In this document: positions 48,131 to 62,636 of the stretch, piece after piece
Layout of the letters: the number at the start of each line of letters is the position of its first letter
Numbering within the stretch: the first letter of the stretch is position 1
From: Ephydatia muelleri
Lineage: Eukaryota > Porifera > Demospongiae > Spongillida > Spongillidae
Length of the DNA: 64,000 nt
Assembly: GCA_013339895.1 (NCBI GenBank)
Contig: JABACO010000017.1
Coordinates: 1,076,315 to 1,140,314, forward strand
Direction: 5' to 3'
Translations under genes and position numbers: made by a program
The notes under the pieces: generated by a model
Database searches by the model: none
What the model saw: only the letters and a program-made list of their open reading frames with translations
Told to the model about the DNA's origin: nothing

Positions 48131-50500
48131 AACGGGGAAACGCATTACATGTCAGTGGCACAATAATTGCCTTCCCCACGGAAGAGGTAACGGTGACAAC
48201 GACTACGCGGTGTCATGGGAAAAATCAACACCCCCAATAATTTGCACCTCCGTTCCAAATAGGATTTATGGCATGATTTCCTATACGGTCATCTCGTGTT
48301 TGAGGCGACAAAAGTTGATTAAGCGAGAAGTTGCGATGAAGGAGGGGGTAGAAGATGAAAATGATGTATAGGATATAATGCATTTTCAGGAGGCAAAGCT
48401 TCCAGACTGAGTTCATGTGCAGATGGAAAGTGCTGTGGGTGGTAACTCATCGCCACAAATCTTATTGATGCTTTTATTAATCTTCAGGAACAATATCGTG
48501 CCAAGGCTACACAGAATATCCTCCGCACACAAACTAGACAGAAGCTACAGCACGATACAAAAACACAACACAAATTCTATATTTAAAGTGGGGGGACAAG
48601 GTATTGAAGTCAGATGCCAAAAATAATCACAGAATGGGAGGCAAACTAAAACATTCATGCAAGCTGTGTGTCATTATTGCATTCAATGCAGCTGCTCATC
48701 CTTAATGCATCAGATTATTAATTCAAATACTTTATATTTACTAATTTAACGTTAACAATTCACTAACTGAGTCCTTTAAAAAGTCTTGGAATGGTCCTCC
48801 ATTTTTTTAATTTTTAGGAAGGCATGCAGCGAATATTTTGAATCTAGTACGAATCCTAGCTAGTTTGTTTCATTCTACATTTTCATCGTTAGGCCAAGGA
48901 GTACAAGTAAAGGTAACTGATAGTCTTATCTCATTTCCATGCATTGTCTGACTCGCGGGATAGTTAGCTATTAATCATAATGAACATCAGCGTTCGTCAA
49001 CTTCGGTGTTCGGTTCTAATAAAATCACCGGAAAAAGTTGACAGACTCATCAACATTGTCTTGCTCGAAATAGTGGTCCTATAAGCAGATGCAGTTTCAT
49101 TAGTCCACACGTGCTCCCAAGTACTTGCATAACCACAGTTATGTCATTGGCAGGCTACACACGTGCTCCCAAGTACTTGTACAACCACAGTTATGTCAAT
49201 GGCAGGCTACACACGCGCAGTGCAGTATGAGCTGTGCCGCGTAGCATATTACTTAGGGGTTAATCACTGACGTTGAATACATTTAATGACCTGCTTGGTT
49301 CATCGATTTACCTCTACAGATACATGTGCAATTGATTTATAGACCCAGTATAGCATACACTGTTTTTGACAAAGTGTTTATACATTATCATAAAGTGTTC
49401 CTCCTGAAGCTGCAAAACGAAAAAGGGGGGGAGGGGGGATTAAAAATATTCGTTTTCCCACTTAACCAATAGCTCAGTGGTGCCACATGTCACCACATGA
49501 GGTCCAACCACTGATTGTCAAGTTTATCATTTCAAACATCCTTCCATGCAGGCTACTGGAAAATGCTGAACACTTGCAGGAGCTATGGATCAGATGCACA
49601 TCTCAGCCCTGATTCGATGCCTTGCACGACTGATAATGTAAACACTGCATTAACAGAAATGTGAAATTCCGCATGTCACATGCAGCATAGACACGTGATG
49701 TTCTGATGGCAAAGTGACAGTAGTCACTATATCGACTGCAGGTGTTGAATAATTCAAAAGTGACATTTTGCTTATTCAACAACACATTGTTGCCTTGCAG
49801 CAGGGACACTGAAGAGGAGCTCTTACATGTAGTATGGTCACCGCTATGGTGGTATGTTATGTGTTGTGTGCTTTTGTTCTTTACCATTTATTTTCCTTTT
49901 GCCTATTAGTACATTGATGCACCTCTTTTTTAAATTTATTCATGCATGTTATTTTTGTCGCTCTGTCACAGGAAAACAGAAATCCCTGAAAATGTTGATA
50001 GGAATTTTGGCACCCCTACCCCAATTTTCCTAGGAAACACGGCATTCCTTTAGGAAATAGGCACCCCTTAACATAACCATCTCTTCTAGGAATTTTTGCA
50101 TCCCCATCAATTTTCCTAGAAAATATAGTCATTCCTCACCAACCCTACTGTGTAAGCATACATTGAGGCATGTACATGTATAAATAAGGCATTAAAACAG
50201 TATTGCAAAATACTGTACCATCTAGTAAATTGTGCGGCTAAAAAAAGATTGAAACAGTTATCCAACATCTGCATCAAAACAGTCTTAGTTGTATAGTGCT
50301 TCATAACATTATTCCACCTTGAAGTTGTACGACATGCAATGCAAATAGCTAGATCACACCTTTTCAATCATGACACTTGTGCAACAAATAGTACGCAAAA
50401 TGATTACAACTGCTGCCAAAATCCCTGACCCCTTTTCCCTCTTCAGCTGGAGATAGTGCCAGTTCCTGCTACGCTGGAGTCATGTGCGAGCCCAGAAATT
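48131..50500. other. Intergenic with a 62-bp direct repeat
   Basis: A 62-base unit (ACACGTGCTCCCAAGTACTT onward) is duplicated in tandem at about 49085-49210 with four or so differences. 49970-50140 is rich in TTTCCTAGGAAA-like words. No gene recognised. Confidence 0.4.
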
Positions 50501-50508
50501 GCAGGTCT

Positions 50509-52344
50509 TCATGATGACGAACATGATGAGTGTGTGTGCTGTGCCTCAGTACCTGTCCTGTCCCTCACTTTCAACTGTGCTGCTGCCACAATCGTCTGCA
50601 CAGTTTAGGAAATCACAAGACACAATTTTTAAATGCATGCCGTGTGCTGCATATATGCATGTCCTTACCTTATCGCAATTCTTCTCCTTGGAGTAAACTT
50701 TGACATAGAAGTTGTACATATCCCTCCTCCACTTGGGTGGGGCAAAGGCTGAAAAAAAGTTGACCATAAACTTTGGCAGTCTTCCTCCGAAGTCTGTTTG
50801 GAAGAGGAGAGTCATCCTCGTGGACCTTGGGTCCTGGAGGTCAGGTCGAACAATGACCGCAGACTGAATGGTAACAGCTCTGATGGGCAGAGAGGGGGAC
50901 ACAATGACTTGGGAGAGGGTTAAAGATTTTTATTGTAGTATAGACATCAAGTCTGCTTTTTATTTTTCTCACTTGTAAACAACAAGATTTGCCTTGCAAT
51001 TCAGTGTAATTACACACCATGCAAGGGGGAAAAATTGATGGCCAAGCATTGAAGTTGATCATTAATGACCCATCTAGGGCTGCATGCATGCATACCTCAC
51101 TATTCCTGGCTTAGTAGCAACGACATCTTCGGGCACCTGGCTGTAAAGGATGTAAGTGGTGTCAGTTACTTCGTCCTTTTTCTCGGCGATGTACTGAACA
51201 ATGTCTCTGGTTTGCATCCCAAGAGGTAAGGGTGCTGACCTATGATATGTGTACGAGGATGTGAAAGAGTGAGGTTGTGAGTGGATCAATATGGATGAAT
51301 TAAATAGTATTTATATACCACAGAGACTTCAAACTTTTTTTGGCCAACTCGCCCTAACTATGATACAGCTAGGTGCACTTTAGTAAAACGTTTGTGCTGG
51401 TCCCCAGACTTACCAGTAAACCATCCTATGGGTAGGATGTTCCTCGAGGACGTCAATGGCGGAGAACTGTGTGTCCCATCTCTTCCTCACTTCAACATTT
51501 TGGACCAAATTCACAGCTACGGGTGAAAGAGGACAGTTGCTACATGTTGGTATGCTTTCTTTGTTCAGTTAATTTAATAATCGCACCGACAAGGGGATGA
51601 AGGCAACCTACTAAATCTCCCTGGCCAACAATTATATTATGAAATAAAAGCTATTAATCAACGTAGATGACTGATTTGCCATCCCATCCCCTTGTACGAT
51701 TATATAGTCCAATAGCATCCACAAATGTGACACATAAAAAGCACTCGCAGTACGCAGCCCCTATACGAAATTAAAACAGACTGTTCGAATTATCTCAGCT
51801 ATATGTCGCCCGCGCACTGTATAGTGTATACATGTACCGATGCACGTGCCTGAGGCGACGCCTTATTTTTTTACGTCGCGCAGGTTCTGTGCACGGGGCT
51901 CACCGTCATTCGGAGGGACGCCAGGCAGATGAAGAAAAGCCTGCGGCAGGTGGTAAAGCAATGTATGAAGATAATAACGACTCGCATTTACAAGTGAATG
52001 CATCTTCGATTAGGCTAGCTGCGTGCCCTTGACCACAATGATTATTCTGGTTAAAATCCAAAGCCCGCTTTTTAATCACCTCAGTCTTACCTTGATGACC
52101 TGGAGGGACTCGTTCGGATACTTCTTCTTCCACACCTCCGCGTGTTGCGACCGGTTGGCCAACGCCCAACCATCTGTTTCTTTTTCTTTGTACAACATCT
52201 TTTCCAGGTCTAAAACGCGCAAACAAAACAAAAAACAAAAACAAAAAAAAACAAAACAATAAAAAACAGTATATATATGCCATTATGCATACAGATGTGG
52301 CAAGAGCGCTTACAATCTTCAGAGAACCCACTGTACATGGCCAT
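50509..52344 (-). CDS. START-domain protein, paralogue C
   Basis: Seven exons on the minus strand: 52314-52344, 52091-52209, 51904-51940, 51414-51516, 51096-51239, 50669-50879 and 50509-50595 (stop). Exons 1-6 have exactly the lengths of paralogue B (31, 119, 37, 103, 144, 211), and exons 5 and 6 are nearly identical to B at the base level. All junctions are GT-AG and in phase, giving 243 residues. The protein differs from B mainly at its C-terminus, after YSKEKNCDK, where exon 7 reads TIVAAAQLKVRDRTGTEAQ and ends in a Ser run. It is likely a cytosolic lipid-binding protein; ligand unknown. Confidence 0.85.
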
Positions 52345-52548
52345 GCAGCTGCTTGAAATTGATCAGTCTGAAGAAAAACATAATATCCGTGATCGGTGCA
52401 ATTTTCTCGGAAACTGTGACAGCAAATTATATCTAAGGTACACATGTATAGGTTACGTGAATGCGTCACACGTACATACCGTATAACAGCTAGGGTTACA
52501 GTTCAACAAAATCCATACCTTACTGCTTCAATTTGTTATCTCGAGGAT

Positions 52549-52590
52549 CGTATACACTGTACGTATACACTGTACGTATACACTGTACGT
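52549..52590. repeat. 13-bp tandem repeat, 3 copies
   Basis: CGTATACACTGTA repeated three times upstream of START gene C; each unit contains the GTATAC palindrome. Confidence 0.9.
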
Positions 52591-52599
52591 TATTTACCA

Positions 52600-53930
52600 A
52601 TCAATGGCGTTATATAGACCTTTTTTTTTCATGTGTCATGTGACCGCGCCGTAATCTGCCCATTACCATGCATGCAATATAAATCAGTACACGGCGCACA
52701 TACGTGATGAAAAAGGTCTGTATGCGATTTGGACAGCCGTACTCGTCCGCTCTGATGACGCTGGTGGTTTCCTTTTCGAATTAATAAGAAGGCGAGTCGA
52801 TCCAGTACTTATTATATGCATGTAACAGTATTCATAACGCGATGAACTCACAAGGTGACGCTGGCAAGAGTAAGTTCACAGGATGGTAAGGTGGAAGGTC
52901 AAGTATTATTTAGCCAAACATTGTTTAGTGCACATGTGGGGTGCTTGGAGATAAATCATCAATGACCAGTCCTGCGCTTTATACCAAGCATATACAATTA
53001 TTGATTACAATAATCAGCAAAAATCCTTTGTACATGTCATTCCGGCTAGCCAAGTTGAATTCGTTCTAGATCAGGGTTAGAAAGACTTTCATCGCTATGA
53101 ATACTGCGTCTTCTCTTTTAAGATGCTCCCATTGTGCACATGCTCCCTACAAACCCAGAAACTTACTGTGACTTTCTCGATGCAGACGAAAATTTTAACT
53201 CTTGACTCTGAGATACCCGTTTAGATGGGCAAAAATGCCAAGGATGTTATTTTTCACAAGAGCTTTGTAATTTCTTGGAAAACGTGAGTCCGAGAAGTTT
53301 AATGCTTGGCCTTTTAATTTCTAAAGGTCGATGCTCCTTTTCGTCACTAGGATATTTCCGTAAAAGCTGTGAATCAACATGGCGGACATGTAATTGTGTG
53401 ACACTGACGTTGTCATTACGGAGCGGTCACATGACACAGGAAAAGGCGGTGTGACGTTACAAATTGTTGAAACAGTGATCCATTCTCAATATCATGGTCT
53501 TGCTACAGAATTAATTTTATCTGCATAAGCTCATGATCAAATACCCTCCTGGCCCTCCAAACACTCCCCTTCATCCTTTGTCCTCCTTCCCATCTGGCAT
53601 CTCTTTCCATTCCCCCCCCTCGAGCTTTCATCTTCTCTCATATTTTAGTGTTAGGGTGGAGGGAAAAAGGGACTTCAATAAATATACTTCTTCTCTTCCG
53701 GCTACGGGTTATACATGCATGGATGTAGATTTACTGGGAAGCTAAGACACTGCACTGAACACTTCAGCATGCATGCAGTTGTACCATTTCTCTGAATGTT
53801 TAAAAATGAGCAGCAATAGGCAGACAATAACAGCAACAGAGCAACCATGCATGCACTGCATGCAGCTGTGCACGACAAGACAAGCTACATGTACTTAGTA
53901 CATACAGTGAGAAATTCCCAGACTAATACT
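52600..53930. other. Intergenic between START C and D, no gene seen
   Basis: No recognised coding or repeat structure. Confidence 0.3.
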
Positions 53931-53935
53931 GCAAC

Positions 53936-56329
<2,394 letters not shown>

Positions 56330-57050
56330 TCTATTTAGCTATATACACGTACCGTCGACCCGTGCCGTACCCCTTCGTTTTATTTTATTTATTTATTAAG
56401 CTTAGACTGAATTTTCGTGCTAGTACTCAGTCCCACTGAATTATAGACCTCCGTTCCTAATTCTGGGAACCTACCTCGTAAAATCGGGGAACCATTCGTA
56501 AAATTAAATAGAATAATGTTTTGATTGAGTGCTGTTAGAAACAGCCCCGCCTGTAGATAAGAGATACTCCTTATACGATACGCTCTTGTGTATGATCGCT
56601 GTAGCCGACCTTCAGTCAGAGATAATATACCTCTGTTTCAGTCATGCGATAACAGCTAGAGACTCCGGTCAGGGTATATGTGTAGTTTAGGGTCTCCCAT
56701 CACCATTGTATCCTGATGTTACGCATCACGGCATCAGTGATGAAGGACGGCAGGTTACAGGGTTAGAGGAAGTGCCGCAAAGCCACAGGTTAGGGGCAAC
56801 TAATGTCCCATTAGCTTTATAGGGGTCGGCGTCCCCAACGTACAGGTCCCCCTTTCTACCAGACATCGGTCATGAGTTGCGAATTTAGCACTAAAGACAA
56901 CTGCCCTAATGTGTGAGCAAGCCGGAAGGCACATTAATACGTGCCAGTACCTTCACAGAAACAAACTTTCGAAGGACCTCAATAGGATGTGAAGGTACTT
57001 GCATTCAAACTCTACACTTGCATTTTCTGTACCTCAATAACTCTGGACAA
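56330..57050. other. Between START D and RPL15, no gene seen
   Basis: No coding signal. The part up to 56901 is duplicated at the end of the window. Confidence 0.3.
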
Positions 57051-57052
57051 AC

Positions 57053-57058
57053 TTTATT
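57053..57058 (-). terminator. Polyadenylation signal of RPL15
   Basis: AATAAA on the minus strand, 118 bases beyond the stop codon. Confidence 0.6.
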
Positions 57059-57175
57059 TCCCCACATAAACATGATAATCAGCCACGATTTCGGACATGC
57101 AAAAAAAAAGCTGACATCAAAATTAATGACAACGTGCCAAATTCAATCCACATGGATCTCATTCGCACCGCGAGT

Positions 57176-57866
57176 CTAACGATATCGCCGCAGTGAGAGG
57201 GTGTTCCTTCTCTTCCAACTTGCGTACCTGGACCCGCCCTTGACTTTGTTGTGCAGGTGACCCTTGCCCAAGCCACGGTTCTGCCTGCCCGCTGAGGTGA
57301 GCCCGCGGAGTTCGCGGTGCTTGTGCACCGGCTTGACGAGCCAGTTGATTCTCGGGTCACGGCGAATGGCCTTGTGCTGAGGATCAATCATGATGACTTC
57401 AAAGTACTTGTATATGGAGTCCTGTCCGACCCAGTACGAGCTCAGAACGCGCAAGGCACCACAGTAACGACCTGCACGCTCCTGTAGAAGATTTTCCCCA
57501 CGATGGGGTATTTCTAATTAGAGCCCATCATGAAGATGGCCAGATGATTTGACTAACCTCGGCAACTGATCGAAGGCTTCTCTGGAACTTCAGCTGATTA
57601 ATTCCGACGTTCTTGGGTTTGCCATAAACGATACCTTTGCTGACGGGCTTCTTCCTACCACCACGACGAACTCTGACTCGGTAAATGACGTACCCCTGCT
57701 TGGCTTTGTACCCTAGTCTCCTTGCCTTGTCCGGCCTTGTCGGTCTAGAAGCACGGTGGACGGAGGTGAGCTGTCTGTACTGCCAGCAGCGCACTCGCAG
57801 CAAGAAGCGTAGCAGGTCCGACTGTTTCTTACGCCACAGCTCTTCCAGATACTTGTAAACGCCCAT
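57176..57866 (-). CDS. RPL15: 60S ribosomal protein L15 (eL15)
   Basis: Two coding exons, 57558-57866 and 57176-57481, joined in phase 0 across a 76-bp GT-AG intron, give 204 residues, the same length as human RPL15. Recognisable stretches include [90 protein letters not shown] and [17 protein letters not shown], ending NTLSLRRYR. It is a structural component of the large ribosomal subunit. A further intron lies in the 5' untranslated region: the acceptor TTTTCAG sits just before the start codon and a donor GTAAGA at 57963. Transcription probably begins in a pyrimidine tract near 58000. All key regions look intact, so this should be a working gene. Confidence 0.97.
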
Positions 57867-57985
57867 AGCTGGTAGCCCTGAAAAGACACATACGTACTCT
57901 TACAGCGAAATAGTATGTCGCTTCTAGGATTATATTGGATTTCCACCCTGTCTCATATCTTACCCTGCTTATTGAACCACCGCGT

Positions 57986-58000
57986 GGAAAAAAGAAAGGA
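57986..58000 (-). promoter_or_regulatory. Pyrimidine-tract (TOP) start region of RPL15
   Basis: The minus strand reads CCTTTCTTTTTTCC followed by a short leader ending at the GTAAGA donor (57963). Ribosomal-protein mRNAs of animals start at such 5' terminal oligopyrimidine tracts, which couple their translation to growth signalling. The exact start is inferred. Confidence 0.6.
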
Positions 58001-58497
58001 TAGCACAATGCGCATGCGCCGTCTTTGTGTTGTGATCCCGGAAAAGTTGTATATAAATAATACCAAACTTTCCAGGCCCGTAGGCTGGGGGGGGTCGGTG
58101 GGTTCGGTCGAACCCCCCCACCCGTCCAAGCTAGTTCCGCTAGCCCAAGCTGGTTCCGCCTTCCTAAGCTGGTTCCGCCTGCCCAGCTTGGTTCCGCTTG
58201 CCATAGCTGGTTCCACTTACCATGAATTATTCTATGCCGATGAATTAATTAATTATTTTACATGCATGACGTTATACTAGCGAGCGTGAGGTAATAAATG
58301 GGGCGCCCGCAACAAACTGCAGTCGGAGTGGCGGATCCTGGGCACTTCAAGTACATGCCGGTATATGGTTCATTAATGATACTTTGCGAAGTATAGGTCC
58401 GGCTTGAGCCAGACGCCCAGACCTACTGCCATATTGAACTGCACAACGGCCAACAGAGTAATTTACAATGGCGTTGTGCCGTTCGAATACGAAGTAG

Positions 58498-58688
58498 CAC
58501 AGGGAAAAAACGCGTCGAATCACGTTATGATTTTCAAATGATTTTTCACTTACATTCTGTAACAGAATGTTTACATTGTGTAAACATTCTGTAACAGAAT
58601 GTTTACATTGTGTAAACATTCTGTAACAGAATGTAAGTGAAAAATCATTTGAAAATCATAACGTGATTCGACGCGTTTTTTCCCTGTG
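58498..58688. repeat. 191-bp nested palindrome
   Basis: Outer arms of about 63 bp are perfect complements (CACAGGGAAAAAACGCGTCG onward). The centre is three copies of CATTCTGTAACAGAATG alternating with two copies of TTTACATTGTGTAAA, each itself a palindrome. The only mismatches to full symmetry are the central bases of these sub-palindromes. Confidence 0.95.
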
Positions 58689-58690
58689 TA

Positions 58691-58772
58691 GGTCTGGCTT
58701 TCGAGTTAACTTTCCTGATCTATCGTAGATAGGAAAGTTAGACTAAGTCTCGTTAACTCGCAAGCCAGATAC
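58691..58772. repeat. Stem-loop beside the palindrome
   Basis: GTCTGGCTTTCGAGTTAAC pairs with GTTAACTCGCAAGCCAGA, and an inner pair ACTTTCCT / AGGAAAGT with ATCTATCGTAGAT lies between. Confidence 0.8.
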
Positions 58773-59131
58773 GCTTGCTTCCAAACTTTCTGTAGTCTCG
58801 CACTTGCGAGCTTGACTCTGGAAGCAAAAAAGTAATTCTTGTCATATTTACTATCTGTTTTTGGCATGCGATGTTTTGTGACTTCAACATTGTAAAAGTT
58901 GCAAAGCTGCTGGGGCTCCGCCCCAGACCCCGATGGGGGAGCTTATAGCGCTTCCCCATACCCCAGGGAAGGCCCCCTCCCCCGCTAGTTAGTTCCACCC
59001 TCATTGTTTCCCGAACCCCCCCATCTCCCGACCAGCCTACGGGCCTGCTTTCTTACGTGCCTTTTCTCGCTCGTTTGATATTACTGCACGTTTACTGACA
59101 ACCCGGTTGTAGCTATCCATTAAAACAAACT

Positions 59132-59380
59132 ATGACTGCGCAACCTCAGACGCGGAGCTACGATGACGTCGACCTGGAGTACATGGATGAATTCGACGGG
59201 TACAATTTTGGCACCGGATTCGACAAGTTGACTGCGGCGATGAAAGAGCACTCCAAGTCAGTACACAAAGAGTGGAAGGCTAACTTAAAGTACGCCCCGT
59301 CTGGCAACGTAAGAGTCGTCGTTACCAAGTTGCGCAACTCCGAAGCGAAGAAGAAGAGGACGCGATTGAATAGTGTCTAA
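59132..59380 (+). CDS. NUPR1: NUPR1-like (p8) small nuclear stress protein
   Basis: An 82-residue single-exon frame from the ATG at 59132. The N-terminal half is acidic and aromatic (YDDVDLEYMDEFDGYNFGTG), the C-terminal half basic, with VVVTKLRNSEAKKKRTR near the end. Human NUPR1 is also 82 residues, with an acidic D/E-S-D-L-Y region followed by LVTKLQNSERKKR, so both halves align. NUPR1 is a largely disordered chromatin-associated stress-response protein with a bipartite nuclear signal; the basic KKKRTR end fits. Its start codon is about 1.13 kb from the RPL15 start, most of it transposon. A polyadenylation signal follows 87 bases after the stop. Confidence 0.78.
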   Translation: MTAQPQTRSYDDVDLEYMDEFDGYNFGTGFDKLTAAMKEHSKSVHKEWKANLKYAPSGNVRVVVTKLRNSEAKKKRTRLNSV

Positions 59381-59466
59381 CACCAGCTAATCGTGAAACT
59401 CGTGTGCTAAGCCCTTCACTTCAGCGACTTTTATTCAGCCAGCATTGTATACGTACTAAGACTAAG

Positions 59467-59472
59467 AATAAA
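59467..59472 (+). terminator. Polyadenylation signal of the NUPR1-like gene
   Basis: AATAAA 87 bases downstream of the stop codon, followed by a T-rich stretch at 59508-59530. Confidence 0.7.
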
Positions 59473-59720
59473 AACAACTTCGATAATGTTTACGTGATCC
59501 TTCGTTGTTGTTTTTTTTGTTTTTGTTTTTTTTGACTTTAATAAGATGTGTTACTGCTAGCAATCCCTATACGGTGTGCGTCTTGTATATGCATCTTATG
59601 TATGTGGTTCGGACCCCACAGTTTTGTGGTGCATTTGTGTACTTCGTGATTTTACGAGCTGATGAATTCCCTTTGCACCTAAATACTGATGATTACTGAA
59701 AGTGAGAGGCATTAAATAGA

Positions 59721-59931
59721 ATGGATAATGTAGTGACGAGTGCGCAAGGAATGAAAAGAAAAGCTTCTGATAACGATATTACAGAAGAAAAAGTGTCTGA
59801 TAGTGAAAGGGAGGCGTACTATTCAGCGAATTTCAAAGAAATATTGAGAACCGTACTAAAGAATAGCCCGGAGAAGCATGTGCTCAGTGACCAAGCTGCC
59901 AAGACAGCCAATCGATTTTTCGAGCTATCAG
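59721..59931 (+). CDS. FAN1: First exon of a probable FAN1-like nuclease gene
   Basis: The ATG at 59721 opens a frame of about 70 residues ending at a GTACCT donor (59932) in phase 1. It reads KRKASDNDITEEK and then YYSANFKEILRTVLKNSPEK and AAKTANRFFELS. The second part resembles the segment of human FAN1 that precedes the SAP-like region (YY-x-x-x-F-x-x-x-L-x-TVL-x-N, then a short gap and F-x-x-LS). FAN1 is a structure-specific nuclease for DNA crosslink repair. The catalytic part is not visible here and may lie in the N run or beyond. The N-terminus would be much shorter than in human FAN1, without the UBZ finger. Confidence 0.45.
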
Positions 59932-60086
59932 GTACCTCTCTCTGCACTCACCTTTTCATCGAAACGGTAATAAAGCCTCCAAGTTCTATTTATTAGTTCG
60001 GCGCAGCAATTGTTGTTACCTTGAGCATGCGGTATTCATTAATTACGTGTGCAACTCTCGGTGCATGAATGCCATAGCACGCATGG

Positions 60087-60239
<153 letters not shown>

Positions 60240-61636
60240 GTGTGTGTCGGTGGGTGCGTGCTGATATTTGTGCAGTAATTGCATGCGTTTTGAACTTCTG
60301 CAGCTTTTATTGCTTTTTGTGTTCCAGCCAGAAAGCCATATTCGGTGTCTATTAGTTGGGTGTTGGTGCTAGGCCCCGCCCTGCTCTCAGACCCTAGACA
60401 TTGCCAAGCCCTATGTCAAAAAACGGGGAAGATGTGTTAATGGCTTCATCTAATCTAGTTAATTGTTTATTGAGTGATAAAAGACACTAATTGAACCCGT
60501 GAAGCTAATGATTTTTTAAGTTCCAGCCCTTACTGTACTGCACAGCTAACATATTACATACATATACTACTGTCATTTAACATCATCAATTTTAATTTTT
60601 TTTTTGGGGTGTATAGTGTGTGACCAGAACCAGGCCAAGGGACATGTGCCCCACACATCAAGTCATGTGCTATGTGTACCTATATGTGGCTGGGCATAAA
60701 ATATGAGCTACGTTTTTTCCCCCCTCTACCCTATTGGGTGATGATCTGTCAGGTCGTGATGGGCTACGTTTGTTTCCTGCATCTGATGACTGAGCATTCA
60801 TTTTCTTTTTTTTTTTTTGTAGCGGGGCATGTTCAGTGCCTGCTCTGCATCTGCGCCACAACACTTAAGGATGCAACGATATTAGCGAGAGCGGTTATCA
60901 GATGTATATATTTCTATACCCTACATGGGCTGGTAGGAAGCGTCCAAGCTGACACTTTCCTGCCTCCTAACACCAATTGCTCAATTAATCACAAGTATTG
61001 TGAAGAGTTGAGCTGTTGTGGTGACGCACGTTGCTCCTAGCAACTGTTAGGAAGGAAGGGGTTTGTTTACAACTGTGGAGTTCTTTGTATTTCCAGTTGT
61101 GGCGAGATGTGTTTTGCACATGATGTGTGGATGTTCTAATGGAGCTGTGACGGTGGGGGGAGAAGGGGAGGGAGAATGCTTTTGGAAGAAGGGTTGGGCA
61201 GAGATGGATTTTAGTGGGGCACTTTTTAAATTTGCCATTCGCTATGCTCAACAGTGGCATCTTTAGAGAGACTCTGTTTCCATGTCTGTTGGCGTCTTGT
61301 TTGTGATACATAAAGTGCAGTACATGTATTTTAAATGTGAAATGAATTAGATGACCTGTAGGCACGAATGGAAATCGCAAGCGTAAATGAGTATGGCTCT
61401 CACAGTCATGTTTTAGCTAGAAGAGCTGTTGTATTTTGCCCTGTTCAAAATTGATTTTAAAATAAAATATGACATTAAAAAGCCCAGCCAGTTAGTTAGC
61501 GATGTAGTGGATTGAGCTTGCTATTTGAATAGATCCATGCTTTTTGGGGGTGGAGGGAGCGGGTGTCATGTGAACAGTTGTTATGTTAGTACTTTAACAG
61601 ATGTTATGTCACCACACTCTACCCCTCTTGTCATGG
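60240..61636. other. Presumed intron of the FAN1-like gene, no exon recognised
   Basis: Candidate acceptors (60328, 60822) are followed by short open stretches, none resembling FAN1. Confidence 0.3.
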
Positions 61637-62636
61637 NNNNNNNNNNNNNNNNNNNNNNNNNNNNNNNNNNNNNNNNNNNNNNNNNNNNNNNNNNNNNNNN
61701 NNNNNNNNNNNNNNNNNNNNNNNNNNNNNNNNNNNNNNNNNNNNNNNNNNNNNNNNNNNNNNNNNNNNNNNNNNNNNNNNNNNNNNNNNNNNNNNNNNNN
61801 NNNNNNNNNNNNNNNNNNNNNNNNNNNNNNNNNNNNNNNNNNNNNNNNNNNNNNNNNNNNNNNNNNNNNNNNNNNNNNNNNNNNNNNNNNNNNNNNNNNN
61901 NNNNNNNNNNNNNNNNNNNNNNNNNNNNNNNNNNNNNNNNNNNNNNNNNNNNNNNNNNNNNNNNNNNNNNNNNNNNNNNNNNNNNNNNNNNNNNNNNNNN
62001 NNNNNNNNNNNNNNNNNNNNNNNNNNNNNNNNNNNNNNNNNNNNNNNNNNNNNNNNNNNNNNNNNNNNNNNNNNNNNNNNNNNNNNNNNNNNNNNNNNNN
62101 NNNNNNNNNNNNNNNNNNNNNNNNNNNNNNNNNNNNNNNNNNNNNNNNNNNNNNNNNNNNNNNNNNNNNNNNNNNNNNNNNNNNNNNNNNNNNNNNNNNN
62201 NNNNNNNNNNNNNNNNNNNNNNNNNNNNNNNNNNNNNNNNNNNNNNNNNNNNNNNNNNNNNNNNNNNNNNNNNNNNNNNNNNNNNNNNNNNNNNNNNNNN
62301 NNNNNNNNNNNNNNNNNNNNNNNNNNNNNNNNNNNNNNNNNNNNNNNNNNNNNNNNNNNNNNNNNNNNNNNNNNNNNNNNNNNNNNNNNNNNNNNNNNNN
62401 NNNNNNNNNNNNNNNNNNNNNNNNNNNNNNNNNNNNNNNNNNNNNNNNNNNNNNNNNNNNNNNNNNNNNNNNNNNNNNNNNNNNNNNNNNNNNNNNNNNN
62501 NNNNNNNNNNNNNNNNNNNNNNNNNNNNNNNNNNNNNNNNNNNNNNNNNNNNNNNNNNNNNNNNNNNNNNNNNNNNNNNNNNNNNNNNNNNNNNNNNNNN
62601 NNNNNNNNNNNNNNNNNNNNNNNNNNNNNNNNNNNN
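61637..62636. other. Assembly gap of exactly 1000 N
   Basis: A round-number run usually means a gap of unknown true length. Confidence 0.99.

Larger units (their letters stand above)
58073..59047. mobile_element. Non-autonomous hAT-type element, 975 bp, in the RPL15/NUPR1 spacer
   Basis: Ends CAGGCCCGTAGGCTGG and the inverse CCAGCCTACGGGCCTG, flanked by CTTTC on both sides (58068-58072 and 59048-59052). Similar sequence continues inside (GGGTTCGG at about 58100 against CCGAACCC at 59010). There is no transposase frame. A 5-bp duplication matches the hAT element at 19.9-23.1 kb. Inside are tandem AAGCTGGTTCCGC words (58130-58215), a long nested palindrome (58498-58688) and a stem-loop. Confidence 0.85.

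Noticed and set aside
49470..49545. tRNA-like A-box (TAGCTCAGTGGT)
   Set aside because: No matching B-box at the right distance and no cloverleaf could be drawn.
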